A DNA stretch of 64,000 nt from Streptomyces phaeochromogenes (lineage in GTDB: Bacteria > Actinomycetota > Actinomycetes > Streptomycetales > Streptomycetaceae): assembly GCF_001418655.1 (NCBI RefSeq), contig NZ_LIQZ01000070.1:44811-108810 (forward strand), written 5' to 3'. The translations under genes and the position numbers were made by a program. Every line of letters starts with the position of its first letter. The stretch's first letter is position 1. Shown in pieces: positions 55,500 to 64,000 of the stretch. Under the pieces are notes generated by a model that made no database searches, was not told where the DNA came from, and saw only the letters and a list, made by a program, of their open reading frames with translations.

Positions 55500-55538
55500 A
55501 GAGGCGGAACCGGCTTCGACCGCCGGGCCCGCCTCTTT
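55500..55538 (+). terminator. Terminator after the HGxxPAAW gene
   Basis: AGAGGCGG (55500-55507) and CCGCCTCT (55529-55536), followed by TT. The stem is 8 bp with a GC-rich 21-base loop that can fold further (CGGCTTCGACCGCCG). Confidence 0.6.
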
Positions 55539-55617
55539 CGCGTACGGACGGGCTTCCTCGTGTAAGGACATGCTCACTCGCGTACGGACGTGCCTCCTCG
55601 CGTACGCGCATGTGTGC
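55538..55617 (+). repeat. 20-bp tandem repeat, four units
   Basis: Units start at 55538, 55558, 55578 and 55598, consensus TCGCGTACGGACNTGCTTCC (units 1 and 3 differ at two to three positions; 2 and 4 are more diverged). The array lies directly before the DUF2752 gene, so it occupies the promoter region. The period is close to two turns of DNA. Confidence 0.85.
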
Positions 55618-55649
55618 GGTGTGTGCCCCGGCGCGGCAGAATGCGTGGG

Positions 55650-56099
55650 GTGAACGCCGAGACCCAGAGGGTGACGCCCGCTCCCGGACCCGTACCGCAG
55701 GGGTCCGTGGCCCGGCGGCTCCTCGTGCCCGGCGGAATCCTCGCGGCCGTGGCCGGCGCCTTCGCGTACGTGGGGGCGGTCGATCCGAACGAGCCGGGGC
55801 ACTACCCCGCCTGTCCGCTGCTCCAGTACGCCGGCGTGTACTGCCCCGGCTGCGGCGGACTGCGCAGCGCGCACGCCGTCGCGCACGGGGACCTCGTGGC
55901 GGCGCTCGGGGCCAACGCGGTCGCCGTCGTGGGGTATCTGGTGTTCGCCGTCGTGTGGACCGTCTGGGTGATCCGTACGGTCCGGGGACGGCCCCTGCGC
56001 ATCGATGCCCGACCGTCCGTCCTGTGGGGCCTGGGTGCGTTGCTGCTGGTCTTCACGGTTGTCCGGAACCTGCCGTTCGGTGGCTGGCTGCATCCTTGA
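55650..56099 (+). CDS. DUF2752 family membrane protein
   Basis: About 149 residues from the GTG at 55650 (MNAETQRVTPAPGP); an ATG at 55641 would add three residues. No clear ribosome binding site is seen. The DUF2752 hallmark is CPLLQYAGVYCPGCGGLRSA, with its three cysteines. Membrane segments are ILAAVAGAFAYVGAV, ALGANAVAVVGYLVFAVVWTV and LWGLGALLLVFTVVRNLPFG. The family is widespread and of unknown function; the cysteine motif suggests metal or redox involvement. It precedes trpC by about 170 bases. Confidence 0.83.
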   Translation: MNAETQRVTPAPGPVPQGSVARRLLVPGGILAAVAGAFAYVGAVDPNEPGHYPACPLLQYAGVYCPGCGGLRSAHAVAHGDLVAALGANAVAVVGYLVFAVVWTVWVIRTVRGRPLRIDARPSVLWGLGALLLVFTVVRNLPFGGWLHP

Positions 56100-56267
56100 T
56101 CAATCGGTGAACGTCCAGGTAGTGGGACCGGCGTCAACCGGATGCGAGGCCTAAGCCCTCCTCCGGATACCATCGCAGTGACCATCGGTTTCGTCCGAAG
56201 CGAGACGGACCCGGGTCAACCGCAGAAGCGCTACAACTGTCAACCGTCTGGGAAGGGGGCCGCTCGC

Positions 56268-57077
56268 GTGAGTGTGCTCGACGAGATCATCGACGGAGTC
56301 CGTGCCGACCTCGCGGAGCGGCAGGCGCGCGTCAGCCTCGACGAGCTCAAGGAGCGCGCCGCGAAGGCTCAGCCTGCCAAGGACGGTGTCGCGGCCCTGC
56401 GCGGCGACGGCGTCAAGGTCATCTGTGAGGTCAAGCGTTCCAGCCCGTCCAAGGGCGCCCTCGCCGCGATCGCCGACCCGGCCGCACTCGCCGCCGACTA
56501 CGAGGCGGGCGGCGCGGCCGTCATCTCCGTCCTCACGGAGCAGCGCCGCTTCGGCGGATCGCTGGCCGACCTGGAGGCCGTCCGCGCCCGGGTCGACATC
56601 CCGGTGCTGCGCAAGGACTTCATCGTCACCTCCTACCAGCTGTGGGAGGCCCGGGCGTACGGCGCGGACCTCGCGCTGCTCATCGTGGCCGCCCTCGACC
56701 AGCCCGCCCTGGAGTCCCTCATCGAGCGCGCCGAGTCCATCGGGCTCACACCGCTCGTCGAGGTGCACGACGAGGACGAGGTCGAGCGGGCGGTGGACGC
56801 CGGTGCGAAGGTCATCGGCGTCAACGCGCGCAACCTCAAGGACCTCAAGGTCGACCGCGGCACCTTCGACCGTGTCGCCCCCGAGATCCCGGCGCACATC
56901 GTGAAGATCGCCGAGTCCGGCGTCCGCGGGCCGCACGACCTCATCGCGTACGCCAACGCGGGCGCCGACGCCGTGCTGGTGGGCGAGTCCCTGGTCACCG
57001 GCCGGGACCCGAAGACCGCCGTCTCCGACCTGGTCGCCGCGGGAGCCCATCCCGCACTGCGGCACGGACGGGGCTGA
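56268..57077 (+). CDS. trpC: TrpC, indole-3-glycerol phosphate synthase
   Basis: TIM-barrel enzyme that converts CdRP to indole-glycerol phosphate. 269 residues from the GTG at 56268, which has GGGAAGGGGGCC upstream ([19 protein letters not shown]). It is not fused to TrpF. The catalytic lysines and glutamates lie in [35 protein letters not shown] and [33 protein letters not shown] and [20 protein letters not shown] complete the substrate site. First gene of trpC-trpM-trpB-trpA. Confidence 0.96.
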   Translation: MSVLDEIIDGVRADLAERQARVSLDELKERAAKAQPAKDGVAALRGDGVKVICEVKRSSPSKGALAAIADPAALAADYEAGGAAVISVLTEQRRFGGSLADLEAVRARVDIPVLRKDFIVTSYQLWEARAYGADLALLIVAALDQPALESLIERAESIGLTPLVEVHDEDEVERAVDAGAKVIGVNARNLKDLKVDRGTFDRVAPEIPAHIVKIAESGVRGPHDLIAYANAGADAVLVGESLVTGRDPKTAVSDLVAAGAHPALRHGRG

Positions 57078-57086
57078 CACCTCCGG

Positions 57087-57374
57087 ATGTACGCCGACCG
57101 TTCCCTCGCCGCCACGACCACCCGTCCGGGCCCAGGCCCCGACGGCGGTCCGGCGAGCGTACGGTCGGCCGCCGCGGGCCCCTCGGTGGCCCGTGGCCCC
57201 TACGCACGGCTCGCCCGCGGCTGCCGTCCGCGCGGCTGCCGGGCGCCCGCGCGGCGCGTGCACGGTCGCCGGGTGCGGTACGTCATCGGTGACGAGCCCG
57301 GCCAGGTCAACGGCATGCGATGGCGTCGGCGCGTACGCGCCACCGCCGACGGTGGGCTCCGCCCCGTCTCCTGA
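57087..57374 (+). CDS. trpM: TrpM-like small protein between trpC and trpB
   Basis: 95 residues from the ATG at 57087, 9 bases after trpC. The N-terminal half is low-complexity (TTTRPGPGPDGGPASVRSAA). The distinctive part is GCRPRGCRAPARRVHGRRVR followed by YVIGDEPGQVNGMRWRRR. This corresponds in place and sequence style to the S. coelicolor gene called trpX or trpM, a 63-residue protein reported to modulate tryptophan synthesis and development. Here it is predicted to be longer at its ends. It is very basic, with two cysteines in GCRPRGC, and would be cytoplasmic. The mechanism is unknown. Confidence 0.72.
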   Translation: MYADRSLAATTTRPGPGPDGGPASVRSAAAGPSVARGPYARLARGCRPRGCRAPARRVHGRRVRYVIGDEPGQVNGMRWRRRVRATADGGLRPVS

Positions 57375-57390
57375 CGGGGGTCGCGGCCCG

Positions 57391-57430
57391 GTTCGGCACC
57401 GCCGATCACCGCCGATCACAGCCGACCACC
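57391..57430 (+). repeat. 10-bp tandem repeat upstream of trpB
   Basis: GCCGATCACC (57401), GCCGATCACA (57411) and GCCGACCACC (57421), with a weaker unit GTTCGGCACC at 57391. The repeats are in helical phase, about 135-170 bases before trpB. The rest of the 189-base gap has GGGGC-TGTC-GCCCC (57537-57550), a small hairpin just before the trpB ribosome binding site. Confidence 0.75.
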
Positions 57431-57563
57431 GCCGTGGGGCCTCGCGCCGTCGCGGCGGGGAGTGGTACGCCTCCATATGAGCGAACCTTTCGGCGGCCGT
57501 GGCGCAGACGTGACCGTCCATCCGACCTGTTGACCGGGGCTGTCGCCCCTGCGAGGTAACCGC

Positions 57564-58852
<1,289 letters not shown>

Positions 58853-58856
<4 letters not shown>

Positions 58857-59668
58857 GCGGCAACATCCAGCTGTTGAGCGACACCCTCGCCGGTGCGAAG
58901 GCCGAGGGGCGCTCCGCGCTCATCGCCTACCTGCCGGCCGGCTTCCCGACCGTCGACGGCGGGATCGCGGCCATCAAGGCCGTCTTCGAGGGCGGCGCGG
59001 ACGTCGTCGAGGTCGGGCTGCCGCACAGCGACCCCGTCCTCGACGGACCGGTCATCCAGACCGCCGACGACATCGCCCTGCGAGGCGGCGTCAAGATCGC
59101 GGACGTCATGCGCACGGTCCGCGAGGCGTACGAGGCGACCGGCAAACCCGTCCTCGTGATGACGTACTGGAACCCGATCGACCGCTACGGCGTCGAGCGC
59201 TTCACCGCCGAGCTCGCCGAGGCGGGCGGCGCGGGCTGCATCCTGCCCGACCTGCCCGTGCAGGAGTCCGCGCTGTGGAGGGAGCACGCCGAGAAGCACG
59301 GCCTCGCGACCGTCTTCGTCGTCGCCCCCAGCAGCAAGGACGCCCGGCTCGCCGAGATCACGAAGGCGGGCTCCGGCTTCGTCTACGCGGCCTCGCTGAT
59401 GGGCGTCACCGGGACACGTGCGTCTGTGGGCGCGCAGGCCCAGGACCTGGTGCGGCGCACCAAGGCCACCACCGACATCCCGGTCTGTGTCGGCCTCGGC
59501 GTCTCGAACGCCGAGCAGGCCTCCGAGGTGGCCGGCTTCGCCGACGGCGTCATCGTCGGCTCGGCCTTCGTGAAGCGGATGCTGGACGCCCCGGACGAGG
59601 CCGCTGGCCTGGACGCCGTACGCGCCCTCGCCGCCGACCTCGCGAAGGGCGTGCGCGGCACGGCGTGA
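58853..59668 (+). CDS. trpA: TrpA, tryptophan synthase alpha subunit
   Basis: TIM-barrel subunit that cleaves indole-glycerol phosphate and channels indole to TrpB. 271 residues; the GTG at 58853 overlaps the trpB stop. Catalytic Glu is in [20 protein letters not shown], and catalytic Asp in [37 protein letters not shown] and [20 protein letters not shown] carry the phosphate-binding loops. It is the last trp gene; a 42-bp inverted repeat follows at 59672-59713. Confidence 0.96.
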
Positions 59669-59671
59669 CCA

Positions 59672-59713
59672 ATTGTCCGTTGCGTACAGCTGTTCACGTA
59701 CGTAACGGACAAT
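59672..59713. terminator. 16-bp inverted repeat after trpA, terminator or operator
   Basis: ATTGTCCGTTGCGTAC (59672-59687) pairs with GTACGTAACGGACAAT (59698-59713); 15 pairs are Watson-Crick and one is G-U, with a 10-base loop. It starts 3 bases after the trpA stop. It is less GC-rich than other hairpins in the window and has no T-tract, so it may be a terminator or a protein-binding site in front of the DsbA-like gene. Confidence 0.6.
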
Positions 59714-59783
59714 CCGCTCACTCGAACGGGTGGACCTGGGGCCGGGGAGGCGCGGTGCGCCTCCCCGGTTCGTTCTGCGGGAT

Positions 59784-60557
59784 GTGAGCGAGAAGAACCG
59801 TGACGGAAAGCGCACCGCCCGCGAGCGGCTGGCGGAAGAGCGAGCGAAGCAGAAGACGGCGGAGAAGCGCCGGCGCGTGCTGATCGTGGGCGGTGCCGTC
59901 GTCTGCGTGCTGGCACTGGCCGCGGTCGGCGGTGTGCTGGCCGCGAACGCAGGCAAGGACAAGACCGACACGGCGGGCCCGGTGACGGCCCCCTCGGGGG
60001 CGAACGGCGACGACAGCCTGGCCATCCCCGTCGGCAAGGAGAGCGCCAAGTCGACCCTCACCGTGTGGGAGGACTTCCGCTGCCCGGCCTGCAAGAGCTT
60101 CGAGGACGCCTACCGCTCGACGATCCACGAGCTGACGGACGCCGGACAGCTCAAGGTCGAGTACCACCTCGCGACCCTGATCGACGGGAACATGGGAGGC
60201 AGCGGCTCCCTGCGCGCGGCCAACGCCGCGGCCTGTTCCCAGGACGCCGGGAAGTTCACCGCGTACCACGACGTGCTGTTCGAGAACCAGCCCGCCGAGA
60301 CGGACGACGCGTACGCGAAGAACAGCAAGCTGATCGAGCTGGCCGGCAAGGTCGACGGGCTGGACACCGGCCCGTTCAAGAAGTGCGTCGACGACGGGGC
60401 GCACGACAGCTGGGTCGCCAAGTCCCACCAGGCCTTCCAGGGCGGCGGCTTCAGCGGCACGCCGACGGTGCTGCTGAACGGCAAGAACATCTACCAGGAC
60501 CAGTCGATGACCCCGGCGAAGCTGAAGCAGATGGTGCAGCAGGCCGACAAGGCGTGA
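59784..60557 (+). CDS. Membrane-anchored DsbA-like thiol oxidoreductase (second copy)
   Basis: 257 residues from the GTG at 59784. Its architecture is the same as that of the protein at 27206: a basic helical cytoplasmic start (TARERLAEERAKQKTAEKRR), one membrane segment (VLIVGGAVVCVLALAAVGGV), then a DsbA-type domain outside the membrane. The redox motif CPAC is in WEDFRCPACKSFEDAY. An extra Cys pair (NAAACSQ and FKKCVDD) lies in the helical insert. The cis-Pro loop is in FSGTPTVLLNGK. Its likely role is disulphide formation in exported proteins. Its place before lgt links it to protein export. Confidence 0.88.
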   Translation: MSEKNRDGKRTARERLAEERAKQKTAEKRRRVLIVGGAVVCVLALAAVGGVLAANAGKDKTDTAGPVTAPSGANGDDSLAIPVGKESAKSTLTVWEDFRCPACKSFEDAYRSTIHELTDAGQLKVEYHLATLIDGNMGGSGSLRAANAAACSQDAGKFTAYHDVLFENQPAETDDAYAKNSKLIELAGKVDGLDTGPFKKCVDDGAHDSWVAKSHQAFQGGGFSGTPTVLLNGKNIYQDQSMTPAKLKQMVQQADKA

Positions 60558-60763
60558 GGCGCGGAGCCGCAGAGGTGGAGGCGCGAGGCGCCGAGGTCTG
60601 AGGCCGTGGTGGTAGGTGGAGCAGGAGGCCGGTGGGCCGCCCGGCGCTTCGCGGATGTCACATCCGCACCGGAGGCCCCGTGGGTCCCGTCGGTCTCGTT
60701 ATGGAGCCGTAGCCCGGGCGGGTTGTCGTACGTGCCGCCCGGCAGGGTAGCGTCGACTCCGCC

Positions 60764-61846
60764 ATGGAAATTGCCTACATCCCCAGCCCGTCGCGCGGAG
60801 TGTACGAACTATTCGGCGTCATTCCGCTGCGCGGCTACGCGTTCTGCATCATCATCGGCGTCTTCGTAGCCGTCTGGCTCGGCAACAGGCGATGGATCGC
60901 GCGCGGGGGCCGACCAGGCACCGTGGCGGACGTCGCCGTGTGGGCCGTGCCGTTCGGTCTCGTCGGCGGGCGGCTCTACCACGTCATCACCGACTACCAG
61001 CTGTACTTCAGCGAGGGTCAGGACTGGGTCGACGCCTTCAAGATCTGGGAGGGCGGCCTCGGTATCTGGGGCGCCATCGCGTTCGGCGCGGTGGGTGCCT
61101 GGATCGGCTGCCGCAGCCGCGGGATCCCGCTGCCGGCGTGGGCCGACGCCCTCGCGCCCGGCATCGCCCTCGCGCAGGCCATCGGCCGCTGGGGCAACTG
61201 GTTCAACCAGGAGCTGTACGGGCGGGAGACGGACCTCCCCTGGGCGCTGCACATCACGTCCTCGACGGACGGCCGGGTGCCGGGCTACTACCACCCGACC
61301 TTCCTGTACGAGTCGTTGTGGTGCATCGGTGTCGCGGTCCTCGTCATCTGGGCCGACCGCCGCTTCAAGCTCGGCCACGGCCGCGCCTTCGCCCTGTACG
61401 TGGCCGCGTACTGCGCGGGCCGCTTCTGGATCGAGGCCATGCGGGTCGACGAGGCCCACCACTTCCTGGGGATGCGCCTCAACGAGTGGACCTCGATCGT
61501 CGTCTTCCTCCTCGCAGTCCTCTACATCGTGCTGTCGGCCCGGCTCCGTCCGGGACGCGAAGAGGTCGTCGAACCGGGTGCCTCCGACGAGGACACCGAC
61601 GACGACGGCGCCGCGGTGAAGCTGGACAAGAAGTCCGAGGACGAGGACTCCGAGAAGAAGGACTCCGAGACCAAGGTCTCCGAGGGCAAGAAGTCCGAGG
61701 CCAAGAAGTCCGAGGACGTGGACGAGAAGGAGACGGCCGAGGCCGAAACCGACTCCAGCTCCGGCTCCTCTGAGTCGGAGACCGACGACTCGTCGAGTTC
61801 CGTCGAGGCGAAGGACAAGGAAGCCGAGTCGGCCAAGAAGGCCTGA
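60764..61846 (+). CDS. lgt: Lgt, prolipoprotein diacylglyceryl transferase with long charged tail
   Basis: Membrane enzyme that attaches diacylglycerol to the lipobox cysteine of prolipoproteins, the step before LspA. 360 residues from the ATG at 60764 (MEIAYIPSPSRGVYELFGVI). The Lgt core (about 275 residues, seven membrane segments) has GGRLYHVITDYQLYF with the key His-Tyr region and the signature AIGRWGNWFNQELYGRETDL. The last about 85 residues are an unusual hydrophilic tail of Ser/Glu/Asp/Lys repeats (KKSEDEDSEKKDSETK, SSSGSSESETDDSSSS). The tail is likely cytoplasmic and disordered. No Shine-Dalgarno is visible; TAGCGT about 15 bases upstream may be a -10 for a near-leaderless transcript. 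Confidence 0.94.
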   Translation: MEIAYIPSPSRGVYELFGVIPLRGYAFCIIIGVFVAVWLGNRRWIARGGRPGTVADVAVWAVPFGLVGGRLYHVITDYQLYFSEGQDWVDAFKIWEGGLGIWGAIAFGAVGAWIGCRSRGIPLPAWADALAPGIALAQAIGRWGNWFNQELYGRETDLPWALHITSSTDGRVPGYYHPTFLYESLWCIGVAVLVIWADRRFKLGHGRAFALYVAAYCAGRFWIEAMRVDEAHHFLGMRLNEWTSIVVFLLAVLYIVLSARLRPGREEVVEPGASDEDTDDDGAAVKLDKKSEDEDSEKKDSETKVSEGKKSEAKKSEDVDEKETAEAETDSSSGSSESETDDSSSSVEAKDKEAESAKKA

Positions 61847-61857
61847 CCTCAGTTCGT

Positions 61858-61901
61858 ACGTGGAGGGGGCGCCCCGAGCAGTTGGGGCGCCCCCTCCACG
61901 T
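61858..61901. terminator. Bidirectional terminator between lgt and the CitE-like gene
   Basis: ACGTGGAGGGGGCGCCCC (61858-61875) and its complement (61884-61901): an 18-bp stem with an 8-base loop. It is 11 bases after lgt and 13 bases beyond the stop of the minus-strand gene. Confidence 0.88.
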
Positions 61902-61913
61902 GTGCGTGCACGA

Positions 61914-62777
61914 CTAGCGGCGGCGGGCCAGTGTCAGGGTGCGGTGGGCCGCCGCCACCACCGCCGCGTCGATGAAGCGGCCGTCCGGGAGGGCCTGGGC
62001 GCCGGGGTGGGTGGCCGCGGCCTTGACGACCGACTCGGCCGATTCGATGTCCGCCGGGGTCGGGAGGTAGGCCGTCTCGATCACCGGGAGCTGACGGGGA
62101 TGGATGGCCGCGCGGCCGAGGAAGCCCAGCGCGCGGCCGTGGGCGCAGGACGCGGCCAGACCGGCGAGGTCGCGTACGTCGGTATGGACGGACTGGGGCG
62201 GCGGGGCGAGACCTGCCGCCCGGGCGGCCAGGACCACTCGGGAGCGGGGCCAGTCGAGGCCCGCGTCGTCGCGTACGCCGAGGTCGGCCCGGAGGTCGGC
62301 CTCGCCGAGCGCGATGCCGCGCAGTGCGGTGTGGGCCGTGGCGATCGCGTAGGCGTGCTCGACGGCGAGGGCCGATTCCAGGAGGGCGTACAGGGGGATG
62401 TGCGGGGCCCTGTCCGCCGCACGCACGACCTGGGCGGGCGTCGTGATCTTGGGCAGGCGGATGCCCGCGAGGCCCGACAGGGACGGGAGCGCGGCCAGGG
62501 TCCGGAGGTCGGCGGCGGACTCCGGGCTGTCCGGGGCGTTGACGCGGACGTGCACCGGGACCGGGAGCGGGGACGGCTCGGACAGGAGGTCGGCGGTGGC
62601 GGCGCGGGCGTACTCCTTGCGGTCGGGGGCGACCGCGTCCTCCAGGTCGACGACGACCACGTCGGCGCCCGCGACCAGGGCCTTCGCCACCACTTCGGGG
62701 CGGTCGCCGGGTACGTACAGCCAGGTGAGAGCGAAGGCGTCGGTCGCTCCTGGGCCGCCGGTGGCTTCCGTGGTCAC
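61914..62777 (-). CDS. CitE-like CoA-ester lyase (HpcH/HpaI family)
   Basis: 287 residues from the GTG at 62777, which overlaps the stop of the CoA-transferase gene (GTGA on the minus strand). The TIM-barrel lyase has LTWLYVPGDRPEVVAKALV at the N-terminus, VVVDLEDAVAPDRKEYARAA with metal-binding acidic residues, VHVRVNAPDSPESAADL, RLPKITTPAQV, ALLESALAVEHAYAIA with the second metal Glu, and GFLGRAAIHPRQLPVI. Such enzymes cleave or form malyl-, citramalyl- or related CoA thioesters. Pairing with a family III CoA transferase suggests breakdown or interconversion of a dicarboxylic acid via its CoA ester. The substrate is not determined. Confidence 0.86.
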   Translation of the reverse strand: MTTEATGGPGATDAFALTWLYVPGDRPEVVAKALVAGADVVVVDLEDAVAPDRKEYARAATADLLSEPSPLPVPVHVRVNAPDSPESAADLRTLAALPSLSGLAGIRLPKITTPAQVVRAADRAPHIPLYALLESALAVEHAYAIATAHTALRGIALGEADLRADLGVRDDAGLDWPRSRVVLAARAAGLAPPPQSVHTDVRDLAGLAASCAHGRALGFLGRAAIHPRQLPVIETAYLPTPADIESAESVVKAAATHPGAQALPDGRFIDAAVVAAAHRTLTLARRR

Positions 62778-63982
62778 AGGGCGCCCTCCGCTCTGAGCGT
62801 GGTGATCTCGGCCTCCGTCAGGCCGAGTTCGGCGAGGACGGTGTCCGTGTCGGCGCCGTGCGGGCGGCCCGCCCAGCGGATTCCGCCGGGGGTCTCGGTG
62901 AGGCGGAAGAGGACGTTCTGCATGCGCAGCGGGCCCAGTTCGGGGTCGTCGACGGTGGTGACCGTGTCGAGGGCGGCGTACTGAGGGTCCGTCATGACGT
63001 CGCGTACGTCCTGGATGGGAGCCACGGCGGCCTCCGCCTTCTCGAACTCCGCGATGACCTCCTCGCGGGTGTGTTCGGCGATCCACGATCCGACCGCCTC
63101 GTCGAGGACGTCGGTGTGGCGGGCCCGTTCCGCGCCGGTGGTGAACCAGGGTTCGGCGGTCAGGTCCGGGCGGCCGACCAGGCGCATCACGCGTTCGGCG
63201 ACCGACTGGGCCGAGGTCGAGACGGCGACCCAACTGCCGTCCGCGGTGCGGTAGGTGTTGCGGGGCGCGTTGTTCTGGGAGCGGTTGCCCGTGCGGGGCT
63301 GGACGTGGCCCAACTGGTCGTACCAGAGCGGCTGCGGGCCCAGGACCGTGAGGATCGGCTCGATGATCGCCATGTCGACGACCTGCCCGCGGCCCGTGCG
63401 GTCGCGGGCCGCGAGGGCCGTCATCACCGCGTACGCCGTGGCCAGGCCCGCGATCGAGTCGGCGAGGCCGAAGGGCGGGAGGGTCGGCGGGGCGTCCGGT
63501 TCGCCGGTGATCGCGGCGAAACCGCTCATCGCCTCGGCGAGCGTGCCGAAGCCGGGGCGGTGCGCGTACGGGCCGAACTGGCCGAAGCCGGTGACGCGGG
63601 CCAGGACCAGCCGGGGGTTCGCCGCCGACAGTTCCTCCCAGCCGAGGTCCCACTTCTCCAGGGTCCCGGGGCGGAAGTTCTCGATGATCACGTCGGCCGA
63701 GGCGGCCAGGCGGAGGAGGGTGGTTCGGCCGCCGTTGGTGGAGAGGTCCAGCGTCATCGTGCGTTTGTTGCGGCCGAGGAGTTTCCACCACAGGCCGATG
63801 CCGTTCTTCGACGGGCCGTGGCCGCGGGACGGGTCCGGTCTGCGGGGGTGCTCCACCTTGATGACCTCCGCGCCGAAGTCGCCGAGCATCGTGGCGGCGA
63901 GGGGGCCGGCGAAGAGGGTGGCGAGGTCGAGGACGCGGAGGCCGGTGAGGGGTGCCGGTGCGGTCACGGCGGTGTGGGTCAT
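62774..63982 (-). CDS. Family III CoA transferase (CaiB/BaiF)
   Basis: 402 residues, complete; the ATG at 63982 is preceded by CAGGAG at the window edge. PLTGLRVLDLATLFAGPLAA is the classic N-terminus with LFAGP. EVIKVEHPRRPDPSRGHGPS, NKRTMTLDLSTNGGRTTLLR, the catalytic-loop region ADVIIENFRPGTLEKWDLGW (whose Asp forms the anhydride with substrate in the family is within the N-terminal domain) and VDMAIIEPILTVLG follow. GIRWAGRPHGADTDTVLAEL is the usual C-terminus. Likely co-transcribed with the CitE-like lyase downstream. Confidence 0.9.
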   Translation of the reverse strand: MTHTAVTAPAPLTGLRVLDLATLFAGPLAATMLGDFGAEVIKVEHPRRPDPSRGHGPSKNGIGLWWKLLGRNKRTMTLDLSTNGGRTTLLRLAASADVIIENFRPGTLEKWDLGWEELSAANPRLVLARVTGFGQFGPYAHRPGFGTLAEAMSGFAAITGEPDAPPTLPPFGLADSIAGLATAYAVMTALAARDRTGRGQVVDMAIIEPILTVLGPQPLWYDQLGHVQPRTGNRSQNNAPRNTYRTADGSWVAVSTSAQSVAERVMRLVGRPDLTAEPWFTTGAERARHTDVLDEAVGSWIAEHTREEVIAEFEKAEAAVAPIQDVRDVMTDPQYAALDTVTTVDDPELGPLRMQNVLFRLTETPGGIRWAGRPHGADTDTVLAELGLTEAEITTLRAEGAL

Positions 63983-64000
63983 GGGTGGGGGGACTCCTGG

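Noticed and set aside
61914..63791. One 625-codon minus-strand frame suggesting a CoA transferase-lyase fusion
   Set aside because: The first half is an out-of-frame reading of the CoA transferase gene. The true lyase starts at the overlapping GTG at 62777.

Overview
This 64 kb window is a stretch of core chromosome from a high-GC actinomycete, almost certainly a Streptomyces or close relative. The reasons are pervasive GTG starts and 4-base start/stop overlaps, the order ftsZ-pgeF-ylmE-sepF-ylmG-divIVA without ftsA or murC, a PriA-type hisA, a TrpM-like small gene between trpC and trpB, and families typical of the genus (HGxxPAAW, DUF2567, DUF2252, TIGR02234). No phage, transposon, plasmid, CRISPR array, rRNA or tRNA gene was seen, and no foreign island stands out by base composition.

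Layout. (1) 1-14104: the 3' part of the division/cell-wall cluster, murE (5' truncated by the window edge), murF, mraY, murD, ftsW, murG, ftsQ, ftsZ, pgeF, ylmE, sepF, ylmG and divIVA. It makes the lipid-linked peptidoglycan precursor, flips and polymerises it, builds the Z ring and marks the growing poles. It ends in a strong terminator. (2) 14268-17810: ileS on the minus strand with a TTG start and a 5' leader carrying a T-box and a Shine-Dalgarno-sequestering hairpin. (3) 18112-25254: a DksA-type zinc-finger protein with a histone-H1-like tail, lspA, rluD, an acetyltransferase, a cation/proton antiporter, an MscS-type channel and a dienelactone-hydrolase-like protein. (4) 25373-30157, minus strand: Tat-exported PhoD, a DsbA-like thioredoxin-fold protein, a polytopic membrane protein and a DUF2252 protein. 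(5) 30406-43594: dnaE, a small hydrophilic protein, an NYN nuclease, an ABC exporter, a DUF2567 protein, a 24-residue bL37-like ribosomal protein gene, a YbaK deacylase, a small secreted protein, a LON-domain protein and two poorly characterised proteins. (6) 43807-49535: the his operon hisD-hisC-hisB-(small membrane protein)-hisH-priA-ridA-hisF. (7) 49631-51555: an ArsR-type regulator and MFS transporter behind a 42-bp perfect palindrome. (8) 52296-59668: hisI, trpE, three small membrane-protein genes, trpC, trpM, trpB and trpA. PriA should supply the TrpF step, since no trpF is present. (9) 59784-63982: a second DsbA-like protein, lgt with a long charged tail, and a minus-strand CoA-transferase/CitE-like pair.

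Most of the window is conserved housekeeping biology, and no wholly new multi-gene system is evident. The more interesting items are small or non-coding: the ileS T-box leader, the very short bL37-like gene, the long ArsR operator palindrome, tandem arrays of a half-hairpin element related to an interspersed GTTCCCCGCGCCCC repeat, inverted repeats before ftsZ and after trpA, and several uncharacterised small membrane proteins embedded in the his and trp clusters.
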